Of a DNA stretch of 58,170 nucleotides, positions 6,915 to 16,786 are shown piece by piece. The stretch comes from an uncultured Prevotellaceae bacterium. Its GTDB lineage: Bacteria; Bacteroidota; Bacteroidia; Bacteroidales; Muribaculaceae. Positions within the stretch are counted from its first letter, which is position 1; each line of letters opens with the position of its first letter. Made by a program: the position numbers and the translations under genes. A model generated the notes under the pieces. It searched no databases and had not been told where the DNA came from. It saw only the letters and a list, made by a program, of their open reading frames with translations. The stretch lies in the NCBI GenBank assembly GCA_937916085.1, contig CALGGO010000057.1, forward strand, positions 1 to 58,170, given 5' to 3'.

Positions 6915-9900
6915 TTATGAGTTGTTGATTTGCTTCCAAGTTCCACCTGTTCCTGTGAGATACCCCATATATATTTTACCATTAGTAGTATCTATTGCTG
7001 TTTGACCATTGAACTGAACCTTGGTAGAACTACTATAGATTCCCACGTTAGGTTTAAATGTGTCATACAAGACTTGAAGTGAGCTAGCTTCAAATATACT
7101 ATTATTTACGCTACTGCGATACCCATTAGTTTGTTCCCAATAAGTGCCTCTGAAATTATTTACATCACATATAAAACCAGCTCCTCTTTCTTGAATTTTC
7201 AAAATTGGATTAATCCGAAGCACAAAGTCTTCAGATGTAGAATCAAATCTATATAACAACCGGTTACTTCCAGCATTAGTCGTTCCAACTAAGAGGTTGT
7301 CTGGCTTTGCGACCACTCTATAAGAATGGCCTGCACTAATCGTAACACCATAACTTACGTCATTATCTTCTTCATCAAGAATTGTGAGAATTTTATAATA
7401 ATTATTGTTGTAATGCATACCACTACTATAAGTTATAGCACTACCACTGAGAACCTCAAAGCTCCACTCGTAGATTACATTCCCTATTGTCCCACTTAAT
7501 CCAGTAAACCCAAATTCAACAGTACTGCCAGTTCGAGTTAATGTCATGCCAGAGTCATCCTTAGTTGATGTAAACCCATATCCGTAAAGCGTCCACGTAT
7601 TATCATAAATTATTGGTGCAATTCTATTAGCTTTCCATTTATCAGGTACAGTTTGATATAATGCGCTCTCATAACCACCCCCATATATTTCACTTATGTC
7701 GGAATCTGTAAGGACACTTCCAAAGAGAGCAATGCCAGACACTCCTCCTGTGGTACTACCATAACAACTTAATAAAAGCCTATTACAAGTACTAAAGTAC
7801 GTTTGAATATCTTGATAGGAATAGGCAGCATTAGCTTCTACAGTACTTTTTAATATTCCGTTAGTATACAATTTTGTTTGACCAGTTTCGAAATCTACTG
7901 CTATTGCCAAGTGTGCACAGTCTCTCCATGCATTTCCAAGATTTGCTCCTTCTTCTAATGTGCCATAATAATTACTCATTAGTCCAGTCTTTAAAGAACC
8001 CCAAAGTGATGAAACCGCATACACAGTATTCGCATGACTTGAGTAATTCGTAGGTATAATATTTAAAAGACCATAACGAGAACTTTCATTCATATTATAT
8101 CTAGGCACAATTATTGTTATGCCGTGACATTGTGTTATATCAAATTCAGGATTATCAACAAAATTAACTCCAGACAATGTTCCTCTAAAGTATGTTGGTT
8201 TCTTTCCTTCATAAATCACAGTGTCAAATTTTTCAGTTATAGCTTTCTGCGACATGGTTTTTAGTTCGCTGTCACCAACCTCCTGAGCCAACAGTACATT
8301 GTTGTAAGTCTCAAGATTTACCAGCAACTTTTTACAGATGTTGATGAGATACTCATCACCTCTCCAAATGTACTCGCCTGTCGTGTTGTCAAGAATGTAG
8401 CACTCGCTTAACCTGTCTGGATTGCACGTCATCCTGACGTAAGCGTCATCCGTCCAACCACTATTGATGTCTATAGTTCTCTTATCGGTATAGTTGGACG
8501 TTCCAATATAATGCCCAGAGGTAAACGCCTTGTTGTTATCGAAGAAAGCAATGGTTGCTGCAGAGACGCCCACAAACATGAAACCGAACGTCAAGTTGTG
8601 CCCAGCGACATTGCTCGGCAATTCAATAAACGCTGAGGTGCATTTTCCTACAAGCACTGCGGTAGTGCCCGTGTACTTCATATAGGCGTCAAACTCCCAA
8701 CCCAACTCTTGCAGTTTGTCTTTTACCCAAGCACTTGTCCCTAACCTGTCAGCATCGGTAAGTGCTCTTGTGTTATCGTTGAGCATTTGGCGTTCTAACG
8801 AGTAGTAATGAGTGACACCAAAATTTGAATAGCTCTCCTTCTTACAATTAAGGAAACAGTAACCATCCTGTGTTACTGACAAAGTAACAGGGTTAGATAT
8901 GGTGTTTGTGTTGCTCGGTGCGACCTCAACAACATTCAGTTCCTCGTCTGTCAAGCAGTATGCCCTAGCACCGCTAGCGCCATTGGTGGCAATCGTAACC
9001 TTGTCGCCTTTGGTGACGGGTAACTTCAAACAACCGTAATTAGCGACAGGTCTCATTAGACCTTCAATGGGGTTAGCATTAAGGGTATACGTCTTGTCCA
9101 AGTAGAGGTCATTCTCATCATACGTCGCCTCTCCAAACTCGTAGTCTTTTATCCTTGAGAGGTCATCACCTATCAGCTTTCCCTGCCTTGCAGAGAGAAC
9201 CTGTGTGGCATCATCAGTGAATTGGTTGTCGGCAATCGCTACCTGGCCCAACGACACACCGTCCGCGCCCTTTAAAGATGCAAGCCATTCAGCCTCCGTT
9301 TTTTTGGGGTTGTCACTTGTGGAGTCATAGTACAACTGATATGCGTTCTTTCCGTCAGTACCGTTCTTCACATTGAATGATGTGGTAGTGCCATCAGTCT
9401 CGGTTATCGTTACGGTGTTGTTTCCGCCACTTGCAGTGCTCTCAGTAGTGGTTATTGAGGCTATCTCGTTGGGTTCTATGCTTATATTTCCACTTCCCAA
9501 AAGTGATGTATTGTTGATAGTCTTTATATTCGTGCCGCTGACAAGTCTCTCCTGAACCCTCTTGGTGGTAGCCCTCCAATAGGCAATCTCGCTGTTTGCA
9601 GTGTCAGCGGTGACACCCTGTATCTCTATCTCCGTGACACCGCCAAGCATACTGCCCAAGTCGGCAATGCCAGTGAAGACTATCCACTGGGGAGTGCCAG
9701 AGGTCACTATCTCCCTCGGCTGGAGAGTGAGGACAATGCCAGCCACCGACAGATTGAATGTCACCAGTTTCCCTGCGCTGTATGCTGCGATGGTGTCTTC
9801 GGGTGTGGTATCACAGGATGTCACAGATACCGATAACACACCAGTAGAGGCGTCTAAGCTGTAGCTCCCTGTGGCAGTCACCACAACATCCTTGTCCTGC

Positions 9901-9983
9901 TTGCCGTTCAACGCCTGCTTTATCTTTGCCACGAGCCGCGACAGCTTGCCACCGCTCAATACCTTGTCGCTCTGATTAGCCAT
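6915..9983 (-). CDS. Large tail fibre / receptor-binding protein
   Basis: 1022 residues from MANQSDKVLSGG; the frame extends 15 codons further but that start lies in a terminator hairpin. The N-terminal 200 residues are like the neighbouring fibre; then a collagen-like junction (NGTDGKNAYQLYYDST, SLKGADGVSLGQ) and a long beta-rich distal part including a laminin-G-like stretch (about 640-770). The 3' third of the gene is visibly more AT-rich than the 5' part, which suggests that the distal receptor-binding region was acquired separately. Expected to sit at the tail tip and bind surface glycans or proteins of the host. Confidence 0.75.
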   Translation of the reverse strand: MANQSDKVLSGGKLSRLVAKIKQALNGKQDKDVVVTATGSYSLDASTGVLSVSVTSCDTTPEDTIAAYSAGKLVTFNLSVAGIVLTLQPREIVTSGTPQWIVFTGIADLGSMLGGVTEIEIQGVTADTANSEIAYWRATTKRVQERLVSGTNIKTINNTSLLGSGNISIEPNEIASITTTESTASGGNNTVTITETDGTTTSFNVKNGTDGKNAYQLYYDSTSDNPKKTEAEWLASLKGADGVSLGQVAIADNQFTDDATQVLSARQGKLIGDDLSRIKDYEFGEATYDENDLYLDKTYTLNANPIEGLMRPVANYGCLKLPVTKGDKVTIATNGASGARAYCLTDEELNVVEVAPSNTNTISNPVTLSVTQDGYCFLNCKKESYSNFGVTHYYSLERQMLNDNTRALTDADRLGTSAWVKDKLQELGWEFDAYMKYTGTTAVLVGKCTSAFIELPSNVAGHNLTFGFMFVGVSAATIAFFDNNKAFTSGHYIGTSNYTDKRTIDINSGWTDDAYVRMTCNPDRLSECYILDNTTGEYIWRGDEYLINICKKLLVNLETYNNVLLAQEVGDSELKTMSQKAITEKFDTVIYEGKKPTYFRGTLSGVNFVDNPEFDITQCHGITIIVPRYNMNESSRYGLLNIIPTNYSSHANTVYAVSSLWGSLKTGLMSNYYGTLEEGANLGNAWRDCAHLAIAVDFETGQTKLYTNGILKSTVEANAAYSYQDIQTYFSTCNRLLLSCYGSTTGGVSGIALFGSVLTDSDISEIYGGGYESALYQTVPDKWKANRIAPIIYDNTWTLYGYGFTSTKDDSGMTLTRTGSTVEFGFTGLSGTIGNVIYEWSFEVLSGSAITYSSGMHYNNNYYKILTILDEEDNDVSYGVTISAGHSYRVVAKPDNLLVGTTNAGSNRLLYRFDSTSEDFVLRINPILKIQERGAGFICDVNNFRGTYWEQTNGYRSSVNNSIFEASSLQVLYDTFKPNVGIYSSSTKVQFNGQTAIDTTNGKIYMGYLTGTGGTWKQINNS

Positions 9984-9995
9984 AATTCTTCTCTT

Positions 9996-10023
9996 AAAAA
10001 AAGGGGACGGGACTGCCGCCCCC
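9996..10023 (-). terminator. Intrinsic terminator between two fibre genes
   Basis: Read leftward, GGGGGCGG pairs with CCGTCCCC (loop CAGTC) and is followed by seven T, then AAGAGAAGAATT and the ATG at 9983. It lies between the two fibre genes and may reduce expression of the distal one. The same hairpin, T run and AGAAGAATTATG arrangement recurs before the tail chaperone gene at 27135. Confidence 0.75.
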
Positions 10024-10055
10024 CTCAAACCATGATTCTTATGAAAAAATACACT

Positions 10056-11612
10056 TTAGCTGGCTGCCGCCGTGTTAGTCCAGATGTCGTCGATGTCGTC
10101 GTTGGTGAGGAAGTCGAGGTCTAGGTTCACCTCGGTGGAGCCTATCCTCTCGTACTTCCACGTGCCGTTGTCCTGCACGGCGATGTACTCGGTGAACACG
10201 TTCCGCGTGTCGGTGCTCGCCCCACTGTCCTTGATGAAGATGAACTTGCCCTTGTGCTCGTCGCTCACCGTGGAGGGCAGCGAGCTCACGATAATTGGTG
10301 TGGGCAGCAGTATCTCGCTCTTGAGGGCGTAGTTGGTGGCGATGTTCAGACCGTTGCCGTCGTTGGTGGCGTTGGTGGCGGTGGCGGCGTTGCCCGAGTA
10401 GCTGGTGGCGGTCAGCGTGCCAGTAGCTACTGTGGTGCCAGCCTGCGACTTCGTGATGGTCAGTCCGCTCTCGCCGAGGTCTATCTGCGTGTCGTAGGTA
10501 GTAGCCAACGCTCCGCTTCCCTCCTCGTAGGATGATGTGAGCATCATCTTCTTGGTATAGGGGTTGAGTTTGAGGATAGAACTGAAGCTCGCCTCGCCAG
10601 TGATGATGTTAGCCGACGAGTCATCGGTGGAGAGCAGTACATAGTAGTTGGTGTTCGCCGTCTTCTTGTTCTGCTTCACTTCCTTGTCCGAGGCTGCGAT
10701 GGTCACGGCGTGGTTGGTGGTGTCCTTGGTCAGGGTTATGTTTGTCCCCTCGATGAGGTTCTCGCCGTCCTGCAAGTCCTCTATCAAGTCCATCACCGAG
10801 CTGCCCCCGCTGCCGCCGAGGGTGTCGTAGATGTCGTCAAGAGCGTCGGCGACGGTAGTGGCGTCATAGCCAATCAGGGCAGCGCCCCGTGACGCTGGGT
10901 CGTCGGCTGCGAGGTCGTCGAGCTTGGCATAGGTCGTGGAGATAATGTTCCCGTCAGCGTCGGCGGTAGCCTTCGCCGCTGTTCCCGAGTAGCTGGTGGC
11001 GTTGATTGTGCCAGCGCCCATCGTCACACCGCCGTTCTCTATCTTCACATCCACCGATGAAGCCCCCGAAGTGGTGTGGAACGTTGTAACTCTCGTGCTG
11101 GGGTTGTGAACCACCTGCGAGGTGTACTCCAGCTCGTCGTCTATGCCGCTGCTGGCGATGTCGGTCATCACCATGTTGTAGGAGGCGTCATCGGTCTTCT
11201 GAGTCTGCCTCACCTTGTTCACGACGGGTTTGTTCTTGATGTAGTCATCGGCAGTGGTCGTGGTCTGGTTCCAGTCGCTCTGCACGTTGGACTCCGCTCC
11301 TGTGGCGATGCCGTCGAGCTTGCTCTTGTCCTCGTGGCTCATCAAGCCGTCTTTGGTGGCCGATGCCTGACCGTAGGTGGTGTCCTTGTAGCCTGCGGCA
11401 GCCGTTGTGCCGTTCTTAGTGTAACTGATGCTGCGTGACACGGCGGTGGCGTTCACGTCGCTGTCATAGGAGGGGGTGGTGCCGTCGCCAGCGATGTCGG
11501 TCACGGCAGCCACCGTAGCCGCCGTCTGCGCCTGCGCTATCGCACGCTTCACATACCCCGTGTAGGTCTTCAACTGCTGACCTTTCAGTGCTTTGTCGTT
11601 TTGTTCTGCCAT
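10056..11612 (-). CDS. Tail fibre protein
   Basis: 518 residues starting MAEQNDKALKGQQLKTYTGYV. Repetitive beta-rich sequence with phage-fibre landmarks such as GLMSHEDKSKLDGIA and the repeated ATSYSGTAAKAT / ATSYSGNAATAT. The C terminus (FLTNDDIDDIWTNT) is closely similar to that of the small protein encoded upstream at 11626-11823, indicating a shared module. Follows the tail-tip genes and precedes the larger fibre, so it is probably part of the tail fibre or side-fibre assembly. Confidence 0.75.
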   Translation of the reverse strand: MAEQNDKALKGQQLKTYTGYVKRAIAQAQTAATVAAVTDIAGDGTTPSYDSDVNATAVSRSISYTKNGTTAAAGYKDTTYGQASATKDGLMSHEDKSKLDGIATGAESNVQSDWNQTTTTADDYIKNKPVVNKVRQTQKTDDASYNMVMTDIASSGIDDELEYTSQVVHNPSTRVTTFHTTSGASSVDVKIENGGVTMGAGTINATSYSGTAAKATADADGNIISTTYAKLDDLAADDPASRGAALIGYDATTVADALDDIYDTLGGSGGSSVMDLIEDLQDGENLIEGTNITLTKDTTNHAVTIAASDKEVKQNKKTANTNYYVLLSTDDSSANIITGEASFSSILKLNPYTKKMMLTSSYEEGSGALATTYDTQIDLGESGLTITKSQAGTTVATGTLTATSYSGNAATATNATNDGNGLNIATNYALKSEILLPTPIIVSSLPSTVSDEHKGKFIFIKDSGASTDTRNVFTEYIAVQDNGTWKYERIGSTEVNLDLDFLTNDDIDDIWTNTAAAS

Positions 11613-11625
11613 ATTCTTCTGTGTT

Positions 11626-11823
11626 TTATATGTTAGTACTGTTCCATATCTGGTCTATATCGTAGTTGTCGAGGTATTCGACCTCTTCCATATTGTCTAT
11701 CTTGGTCTTGTCCTCCTTGCTCATATAGCCGTTCTTTGACTGTGTGACAACTTCCAATTTGTTCTCCACATCGTCAAGCACGTCCTGCACCCTGTTGCCA
11801 GTCTGTCTTACCTTGTATGCCAT
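11626..11823 (-). CDS. Small fibre-related protein
   Basis: 65 residues: a coiled-coil-like N terminus (VRQTGNRVQDVLDDVENKLE), the fibre signature GYMSKEDKTKID, and a C-terminal YLDNYDIDQIWNST that matches the end of the fibre at 10056-11612. It looks like a minimal version of that fibre, lacking the repeats. It could be a trimerisation or assembly module. Confidence 0.6.
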   Translation of the reverse strand: MAYKVRQTGNRVQDVLDDVENKLEVVTQSKNGYMSKEDKTKIDNMEEVEYLDNYDIDQIWNSTNI

Positions 11824-11826
11824 AAT

Positions 11827-12114
11827 CTATCTCTTTGGTACTATGATGAAACCCTTGTCAAGTGCCCTTATATACCCCAAGTCCGAGCAGGCGAGGTATT
11901 CGTATCTCCCAACTCCCACCGAGCATACCACACCGACTTCTATGTTTATTGACGGTTTGACCGCCTGACACGACACCTGCGTGCCCCCAAAACGGCTAGC
12001 GTTCAATGCCGCTCCCCCCAAGAGGGACACACCGACATTTGCCGACACCGGCAATCGGGCGTCCACATTGGCTGGACTGTCAGCACGCCTTATGTCAAAA
12101 GTCAAGCAGTTCAT
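11827..12114 (-). CDS. Hypothetical tail-tip protein
   Basis: 95 residues, mostly beta-prone (VSANVGVSLLGGAALNAS, INIEVGVVCSVGVG), starting MNCLTFDIRRAD. The start overlaps the preceding stop by ATGA-type coupling. Position between the tail tip and fibres suggests a small baseplate component; no family recognised. Confidence 0.55.
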   Translation of the reverse strand: MNCLTFDIRRADSPANVDARLPVSANVGVSLLGGAALNASRFGGTQVSCQAVKPSINIEVGVVCSVGVGRYEYLACSDLGYIRALDKGFIIVPKR

Positions 12115-12452
12115 ACCTTCCCTTTGAGCGCTTTTATGGGGAACAGCTCTTTCTCGTCAACCTCCACCCGATACCCTTTGTCAAGGTCTGCGTCGGGAAC
12201 ATAGGCGTAACCAGTCACTATAAGCTGACCAGCTCCAAGCTGTGAGGTGTCGACAATGAGCATTACTGTGTCATCCTCACCGATTATCGCGTCCGCTCTG
12301 GTAAATTCCAATGACTTGCGACCGCAGGTAAAAACCACCTTCCAGTCGTCATCCAGCATCGAAAACCCTTCGGCGGTCAAGGTAACGACCATTTTCATCT
12401 CGTTGCCCTCAAAAGTGTATTGATTGCTATTTGTGTTACAGTTGCAGCTCAT
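12111..12452 (-). CDS. Hypothetical tail-tip protein, Ig-like fold possible
   Basis: 113 residues with an N-terminal CNCNTNSN and a beta-sandwich-like pattern (MKMVVTLTAEGFSMLDDD, TVMLIVDTSQLGAGQLIV). It lies directly downstream of the long tail-tip gene and is coupled to the next gene. Its size and strand pattern fit a small baseplate or carbohydrate-contacting protein. Confidence 0.55.
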   Translation of the reverse strand: MSCNCNTNSNQYTFEGNEMKMVVTLTAEGFSMLDDDWKVVFTCGRKSLEFTRADAIIGEDDTVMLIVDTSQLGAGQLIVTGYAYVPDADLDKGYRVEVDEKELFPIKALKGKV

Positions 12453-12456
12453 ATTC

Positions 12457-15400
12457 TTATTGTGTGTATGAATAACTTAGTATGTAGCCCTTCGAATTAC
12501 TTGTGGCGGGAGTGAATACCACCGTGACGGTTTTGACGGAACTTATCGTCTCGTTTTTGAGAGCTAACGGCGTGAAGGAAGCTCTTCCCGCATCAAAATA
12601 CTCAAAAGTCCTTGAGTAATGGCTTCCGCTCACATCGGCATATAGCGAAGATGTCTTCCACCCGGTGTAAAGCGGGGCGTCTGCCGCTGCCACATTTGCG
12701 CCAACAGTGCCGTCTGCCCAGATGCCGTCATAACTTCCGTGGCTCTGGTCAGTGAATTGAGAGACATTATGGTTGGTGATGGCTCCTGTTGTCTGCGCAA
12801 AGTCAGGATAAGAGCTGTGCCCTATGGCGTTTAAGTAGGAGACTAATTGCGAAGTTGTAAGGTGGTAAGTCTGACACGTAGTCCAATAGGTTTCAATCTG
12901 ACCTTGCGAGAACCTGCCCTCACCAAGAATAGCCCACTTGAGCGTCCCGTCAGAGTTGTAATACCTCGTCTCCACACCATCAACATTACCGTATTGGTCA
13001 AACAGGAAAACCTCTTCTTTCAATACCTGACCGTTAGCATAGAACATCCGCATCCCGTCTTTGTCAACAACCACTCTCGGTGCATAGTCCTCATCTATGC
13101 AGGTCACTTTGTACGCCTGCAAGCCGTCATCGTCGAAGATTGCGAGGTCGTTGCCCTGTGAGTCCTGGAATGTGGTCTTGTCGGCTTTCAAGGTTATCGT
13201 GCTGTTCTCGCCGTCTAAGTTGATGCCAGCTCCCGTAACTCCGTTTCGCAAGTCAATGAAACCCGCACCGATTTCGGTGTAGCTGTTGCCGTCAGCAATC
13301 GCCAGCTTGCCTTTGAGGAACACGTTGTCGGAATACAGACCGTAACCGCTCGGCGTGAGCGTGTCGTCCGAAATGCCGTTCAGGTCGCCTAACACAGCTC
13401 TCGTGCAACCATCCAAACTTGTGGTGTCTATGCCGTCAAAAACCGTTATCCTAGGGCTTCCGCTGGCGGTAGCAGAAATGCTGATAGCACTCTGCCTGTC
13501 GCTGTCTGCCGTGTTGCCCATCAGCACAAGCTCATCGCCCACCTGCGGACCGAAATAGCCGCCATCAACGGCGAAATCGCTGGCATTGAGCGTTATGGTG
13601 TCTCCGACGGAATCCTGAACCTCCACCCAATAGAAGCGTATCGTCTCCAGAGAGGAGTCCCACCGCTGACAGCGCACCAGGTCGTTCTCCTTGAACATGT
13701 TGCCGAAAGAGCTGGTGCCGCTACCACCGTTCTCTATGGTGACGACATACGACGTGCTTTGCGGCACATAACGCACCGCCTTGATCTTCCCGTTGGCAGG
13801 GGAGACGATAATCTCGCCGCCCGTGGCTCGCACCTGCTGGATAAGCAGCTCGAAGACCTTCATCGTCTTGCGCACCGTCAGAGAGTCAAGCTCCATGCTG
13901 CTGCCGTCGCTGTCAACTTGCCACCCCGTGCCGTTAAGTCCGCTCTCGAATGTCGAGGAGCCGATAGTGCCGCCGACATAAGCCTTCAGGAGGCTCGCCA
14001 CAGCCTGCACGTCGATGCCACCAGCGAACGTGATAAGCCCATCGGCGGTGTCGGCATCGGTCTTGGAGAGGAAATGCCTGCTGCCGAAATGGTACACCGT
14101 GGCGTCACCGACGGCGCTGCTGGAAGAGTATGTCACACCACCGAGGCTGAACACGCTGCCGTAGAGCCTGTCAACGGAGGTCTGCAACTTCTGGATAGTG
14201 CTCTGCTCCAGCTTGTCGTTGAGGGTGATGTCCACCTGCGGAGTGGGCTTCTCTCCCATCTTGATGGTCACGCTCTCTATGGTGATGTCGGCGACAGGCA
14301 ACGGGTCTGACGCCTCTCGGGGGATGCCGTAGAACGGGAACTTCATGCCTGCATATAACCTCCAGAACACGCTGTTTTCAAGGTCGCTGGCGTGGAAGTC
14401 GATATTCCTCTGCAAATACAGGTCATCAACCGACGGCTGGTAGGTATATTTGGTCTCGCAGTTGTCGGCGAGGTGGTTGGTGGCGGCGACGAGAAGCCTC
14501 GACTCCGCAGCTTTGATATACGCGTCGGGCAAAGCGATGTTCAGAAGCACATACTGGTCACCGGGGAGTATCTTGCTGTTCGCGCTCGGGAAATAGGCGT
14601 GGATGCTGTCGTCGTTGACCCTCTCGAGCTCCAGCCTCCACCCCTCCTTGTCGGCGGTGGAGGAGGTGACGGGCCAGCGTTCCACAGAAGCCGTCTTCAC
14701 GACAAACTCCCTGCCGGCGCACTGACCGCTCTTCATCGACAGCACGATGTCGCCGCCGTCAACGCTGCTGGCGGCTCTCAAGTCCATACCGAGGTCTTTG
14801 AGCATCACGTGGAACGGGGTGCTGGAATAGTACAGCGCCGACGAACTGGGCTGCCAGATGGCGTGGGGAGCCACATTGGCGGTCTGGTCGCTGCCGCGTA
14901 CGCCGAAGGCGAACTTGAACGAGCCGAATGACACATTGTCCCCGGCGGTGATCACATCGCCGATGGAGAAGACTATCTCCGCCCTGATGGCGCTGGTCTT
15001 GGTGACGGTGAGGCTCGACGTGCTCCACTCCTCCTCGGTGTTGTGGAAATCGGGGAGGGTGAAGGAGTAGCCGCTGCTCGACGACCGGCCGTAGGAGCCT
15101 GACGTGGCGGTGAGCGACCCGCTGGTGGTGAACTGCGAGAGCATACTCTCCGCGCTGCCGTCAAGGGGCACCTGGTAGATGCGCACATACAACATCACCG
15201 ACGCACTGACCCTGTAATCGTAACCAGCATAATGCGCCGGGTTGACAGTCACGAAAGCCTGCGGTTCCTGCGTGGTGTACGACAGGATATAGTCGCCGCT
15301 CTCCTGGGTCGTGGCTATCGTCCACAGGTCGAAGCCCTGCGTGTTGCCGGCGAGGGACACCTCACGTGTCTCGCAGTTGACGGCGACGGTGTTCTTCGTC

Positions 15401-16785
15401 ATGCCGAAAGCCTCGCTCTCGGTCATCACGCCGGAGCCTATGTTGCAGTCGTCACCCACAGCGAGCACCTCGTCGATGCGCTCGTCGTTGCCGTAGTTGG
15501 GGTAAGCGTTCGAGCCTGTCCTCTTGTCGAGGTCGGGGACGAGGTTAGCGCGAAGCTCGCCATAGGTGGCCTCCTCTATCGTGGGGTAGATCTCGGGAAG
15601 CTCGCTGTCGCTGCCGTCCCATCTTGCCACCGCCTCCCTGATGCCCTCGGGACAGTTTGCTGCGTCATCGTTTTTGTCTATATAGGCATCGTTGCTCCTG
15701 CCGAGGACGTGGCGCACATTGGGGACACCGTCGGTCTCACCGTAAACGCCGTCCCTGATCTCGTTGCCGTCAACTTTGCAGTGCTCGGCATTCTCGTTGT
15801 CGGGGTAGTCCTCGTCACGGTCGTAGGGTACAAAGGTGTCAGGCAGCTGCAAGTTCTGCACGAACATCGTCTGAGGCAGACTGTAATGAGTGTTGTAGTA
15901 GCGGTAAGGCATATTTTTCGTACTACCCACCGCCCTCAATCTCGTCACAATCTGCTGGTCATTTTTTGACACCTTTTTTATCTGGAAGAGGCTCTTGCCC
16001 TGGACGGCGGAATCACTGCCGCTGTGAGGCTTGATATATCCCTTTCCGTAGCCGAAGAACAGAGGGCTGTCATTGTCGAGGTCGGTGACGTAGCCGTTCA
16101 CGTCCTCATATCCCGACGGCAGGTCAAGGGCGCTGACATCACCCACGAAGATGTTCCTGCCTCGCACGGTGTAGTCGAGCTTGAAGGTGTTGTGAATCTC
16201 CGCCAGCGCCTGAGCCACAGTCCAGTTCGAGAAGGTAAGTATCTTGTCGTCACTGTGGCACTTGCTGTCGTCGATATAGAAATACCACGCTCCCTCGCCG
16301 TACAGACGCACGAGGTTCGCGAGGATGCAGTCGAGAAGGGCGTGGACGGGAGCATAGTATATCGTGCTGCCCTGATAGGTGAACACCGTCTCGAAGCAGT
16401 TGAGCGTGAAATTCGCGCTGCCGGTGTAGTTGGTGCCATAGGCGGCGCTGTGCTCGCCGCTCGTGAGCACGACATCGAGCATCATGCACCGCGTCAGATC
16501 GTCCTGAGGGGAGCTCATCTTCACGCTCTCGTAGGTGAAAGCCTCGCCGTAGGTGTAGGGGCGCGCCTTCTGCGTACACGACGGCTCCACGTTCAGAGTG
16601 TATATCTGTCCGCGGAACTCGCACCAGTCACCGACCTCGAAAGGCACAGGGACAGGGCTCTTGAGGGTGAACATCACATACTGCTCCCCCATCGCCTTGT
16701 CGTGGAACTCCCACTTCTCGACCTCGCAGCGCGCGGTAAGAGAACCGGCGACTGAATCTTTCGTGTATATCGTCAGCTTTGCCAT
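12457..16785 (-). CDS. Tail tip / baseplate hub protein (tail-associated protein)
   Basis: 1442 residues starting MAKLTIYTKDSVAGSLTARC. The N-terminal 350 residues have the look of siphophage tail-tip hub proteins (VGDWCEFRGQIYTLN, LAEIHNTFKLDYTVRGRNIFVG); the middle is beta-rich; the C-terminal half contains fibre-like sequence (SYTEIGAGFIDLRNG, TLKADKTTFQDSQGN). Lies directly after the distal tail protein gene, as expected. It would close the tail tube and carry the fibres. No lysozyme or peptidase catalytic motif was seen. Confidence 0.7.
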   Translation of the reverse strand: MAKLTIYTKDSVAGSLTARCEVEKWEFHDKAMGEQYVMFTLKSPVPVPFEVGDWCEFRGQIYTLNVEPSCTQKARPYTYGEAFTYESVKMSSPQDDLTRCMMLDVVLTSGEHSAAYGTNYTGSANFTLNCFETVFTYQGSTIYYAPVHALLDCILANLVRLYGEGAWYFYIDDSKCHSDDKILTFSNWTVAQALAEIHNTFKLDYTVRGRNIFVGDVSALDLPSGYEDVNGYVTDLDNDSPLFFGYGKGYIKPHSGSDSAVQGKSLFQIKKVSKNDQQIVTRLRAVGSTKNMPYRYYNTHYSLPQTMFVQNLQLPDTFVPYDRDEDYPDNENAEHCKVDGNEIRDGVYGETDGVPNVRHVLGRSNDAYIDKNDDAANCPEGIREAVARWDGSDSELPEIYPTIEEATYGELRANLVPDLDKRTGSNAYPNYGNDERIDEVLAVGDDCNIGSGVMTESEAFGMTKNTVAVNCETREVSLAGNTQGFDLWTIATTQESGDYILSYTTQEPQAFVTVNPAHYAGYDYRVSASVMLYVRIYQVPLDGSAESMLSQFTTSGSLTATSGSYGRSSSSGYSFTLPDFHNTEEEWSTSSLTVTKTSAIRAEIVFSIGDVITAGDNVSFGSFKFAFGVRGSDQTANVAPHAIWQPSSSALYYSSTPFHVMLKDLGMDLRAASSVDGGDIVLSMKSGQCAGREFVVKTASVERWPVTSSTADKEGWRLELERVNDDSIHAYFPSANSKILPGDQYVLLNIALPDAYIKAAESRLLVAATNHLADNCETKYTYQPSVDDLYLQRNIDFHASDLENSVFWRLYAGMKFPFYGIPREASDPLPVADITIESVTIKMGEKPTPQVDITLNDKLEQSTIQKLQTSVDRLYGSVFSLGGVTYSSSSAVGDATVYHFGSRHFLSKTDADTADGLITFAGGIDVQAVASLLKAYVGGTIGSSTFESGLNGTGWQVDSDGSSMELDSLTVRKTMKVFELLIQQVRATGGEIIVSPANGKIKAVRYVPQSTSYVVTIENGGSGTSSFGNMFKENDLVRCQRWDSSLETIRFYWVEVQDSVGDTITLNASDFAVDGGYFGPQVGDELVLMGNTADSDRQSAISISATASGSPRITVFDGIDTTSLDGCTRAVLGDLNGISDDTLTPSGYGLYSDNVFLKGKLAIADGNSYTEIGAGFIDLRNGVTGAGINLDGENSTITLKADKTTFQDSQGNDLAIFDDDGLQAYKVTCIDEDYAPRVVVDKDGMRMFYANGQVLKEEVFLFDQYGNVDGVETRYYNSDGTLKWAILGEGRFSQGQIETYWTTCQTYHLTTSQLVSYLNAIGHSSYPDFAQTTGAITNHNVSQFTDQSHGSYDGIWADGTVGANVAAADAPLYTGWKTSSLYADVSGSHYSRTFEYFDAGRASFTPLALKNETISSVKTVTVVFTPATSNSKGYILSYSYTQ

Positions 16786-16786
16786 G

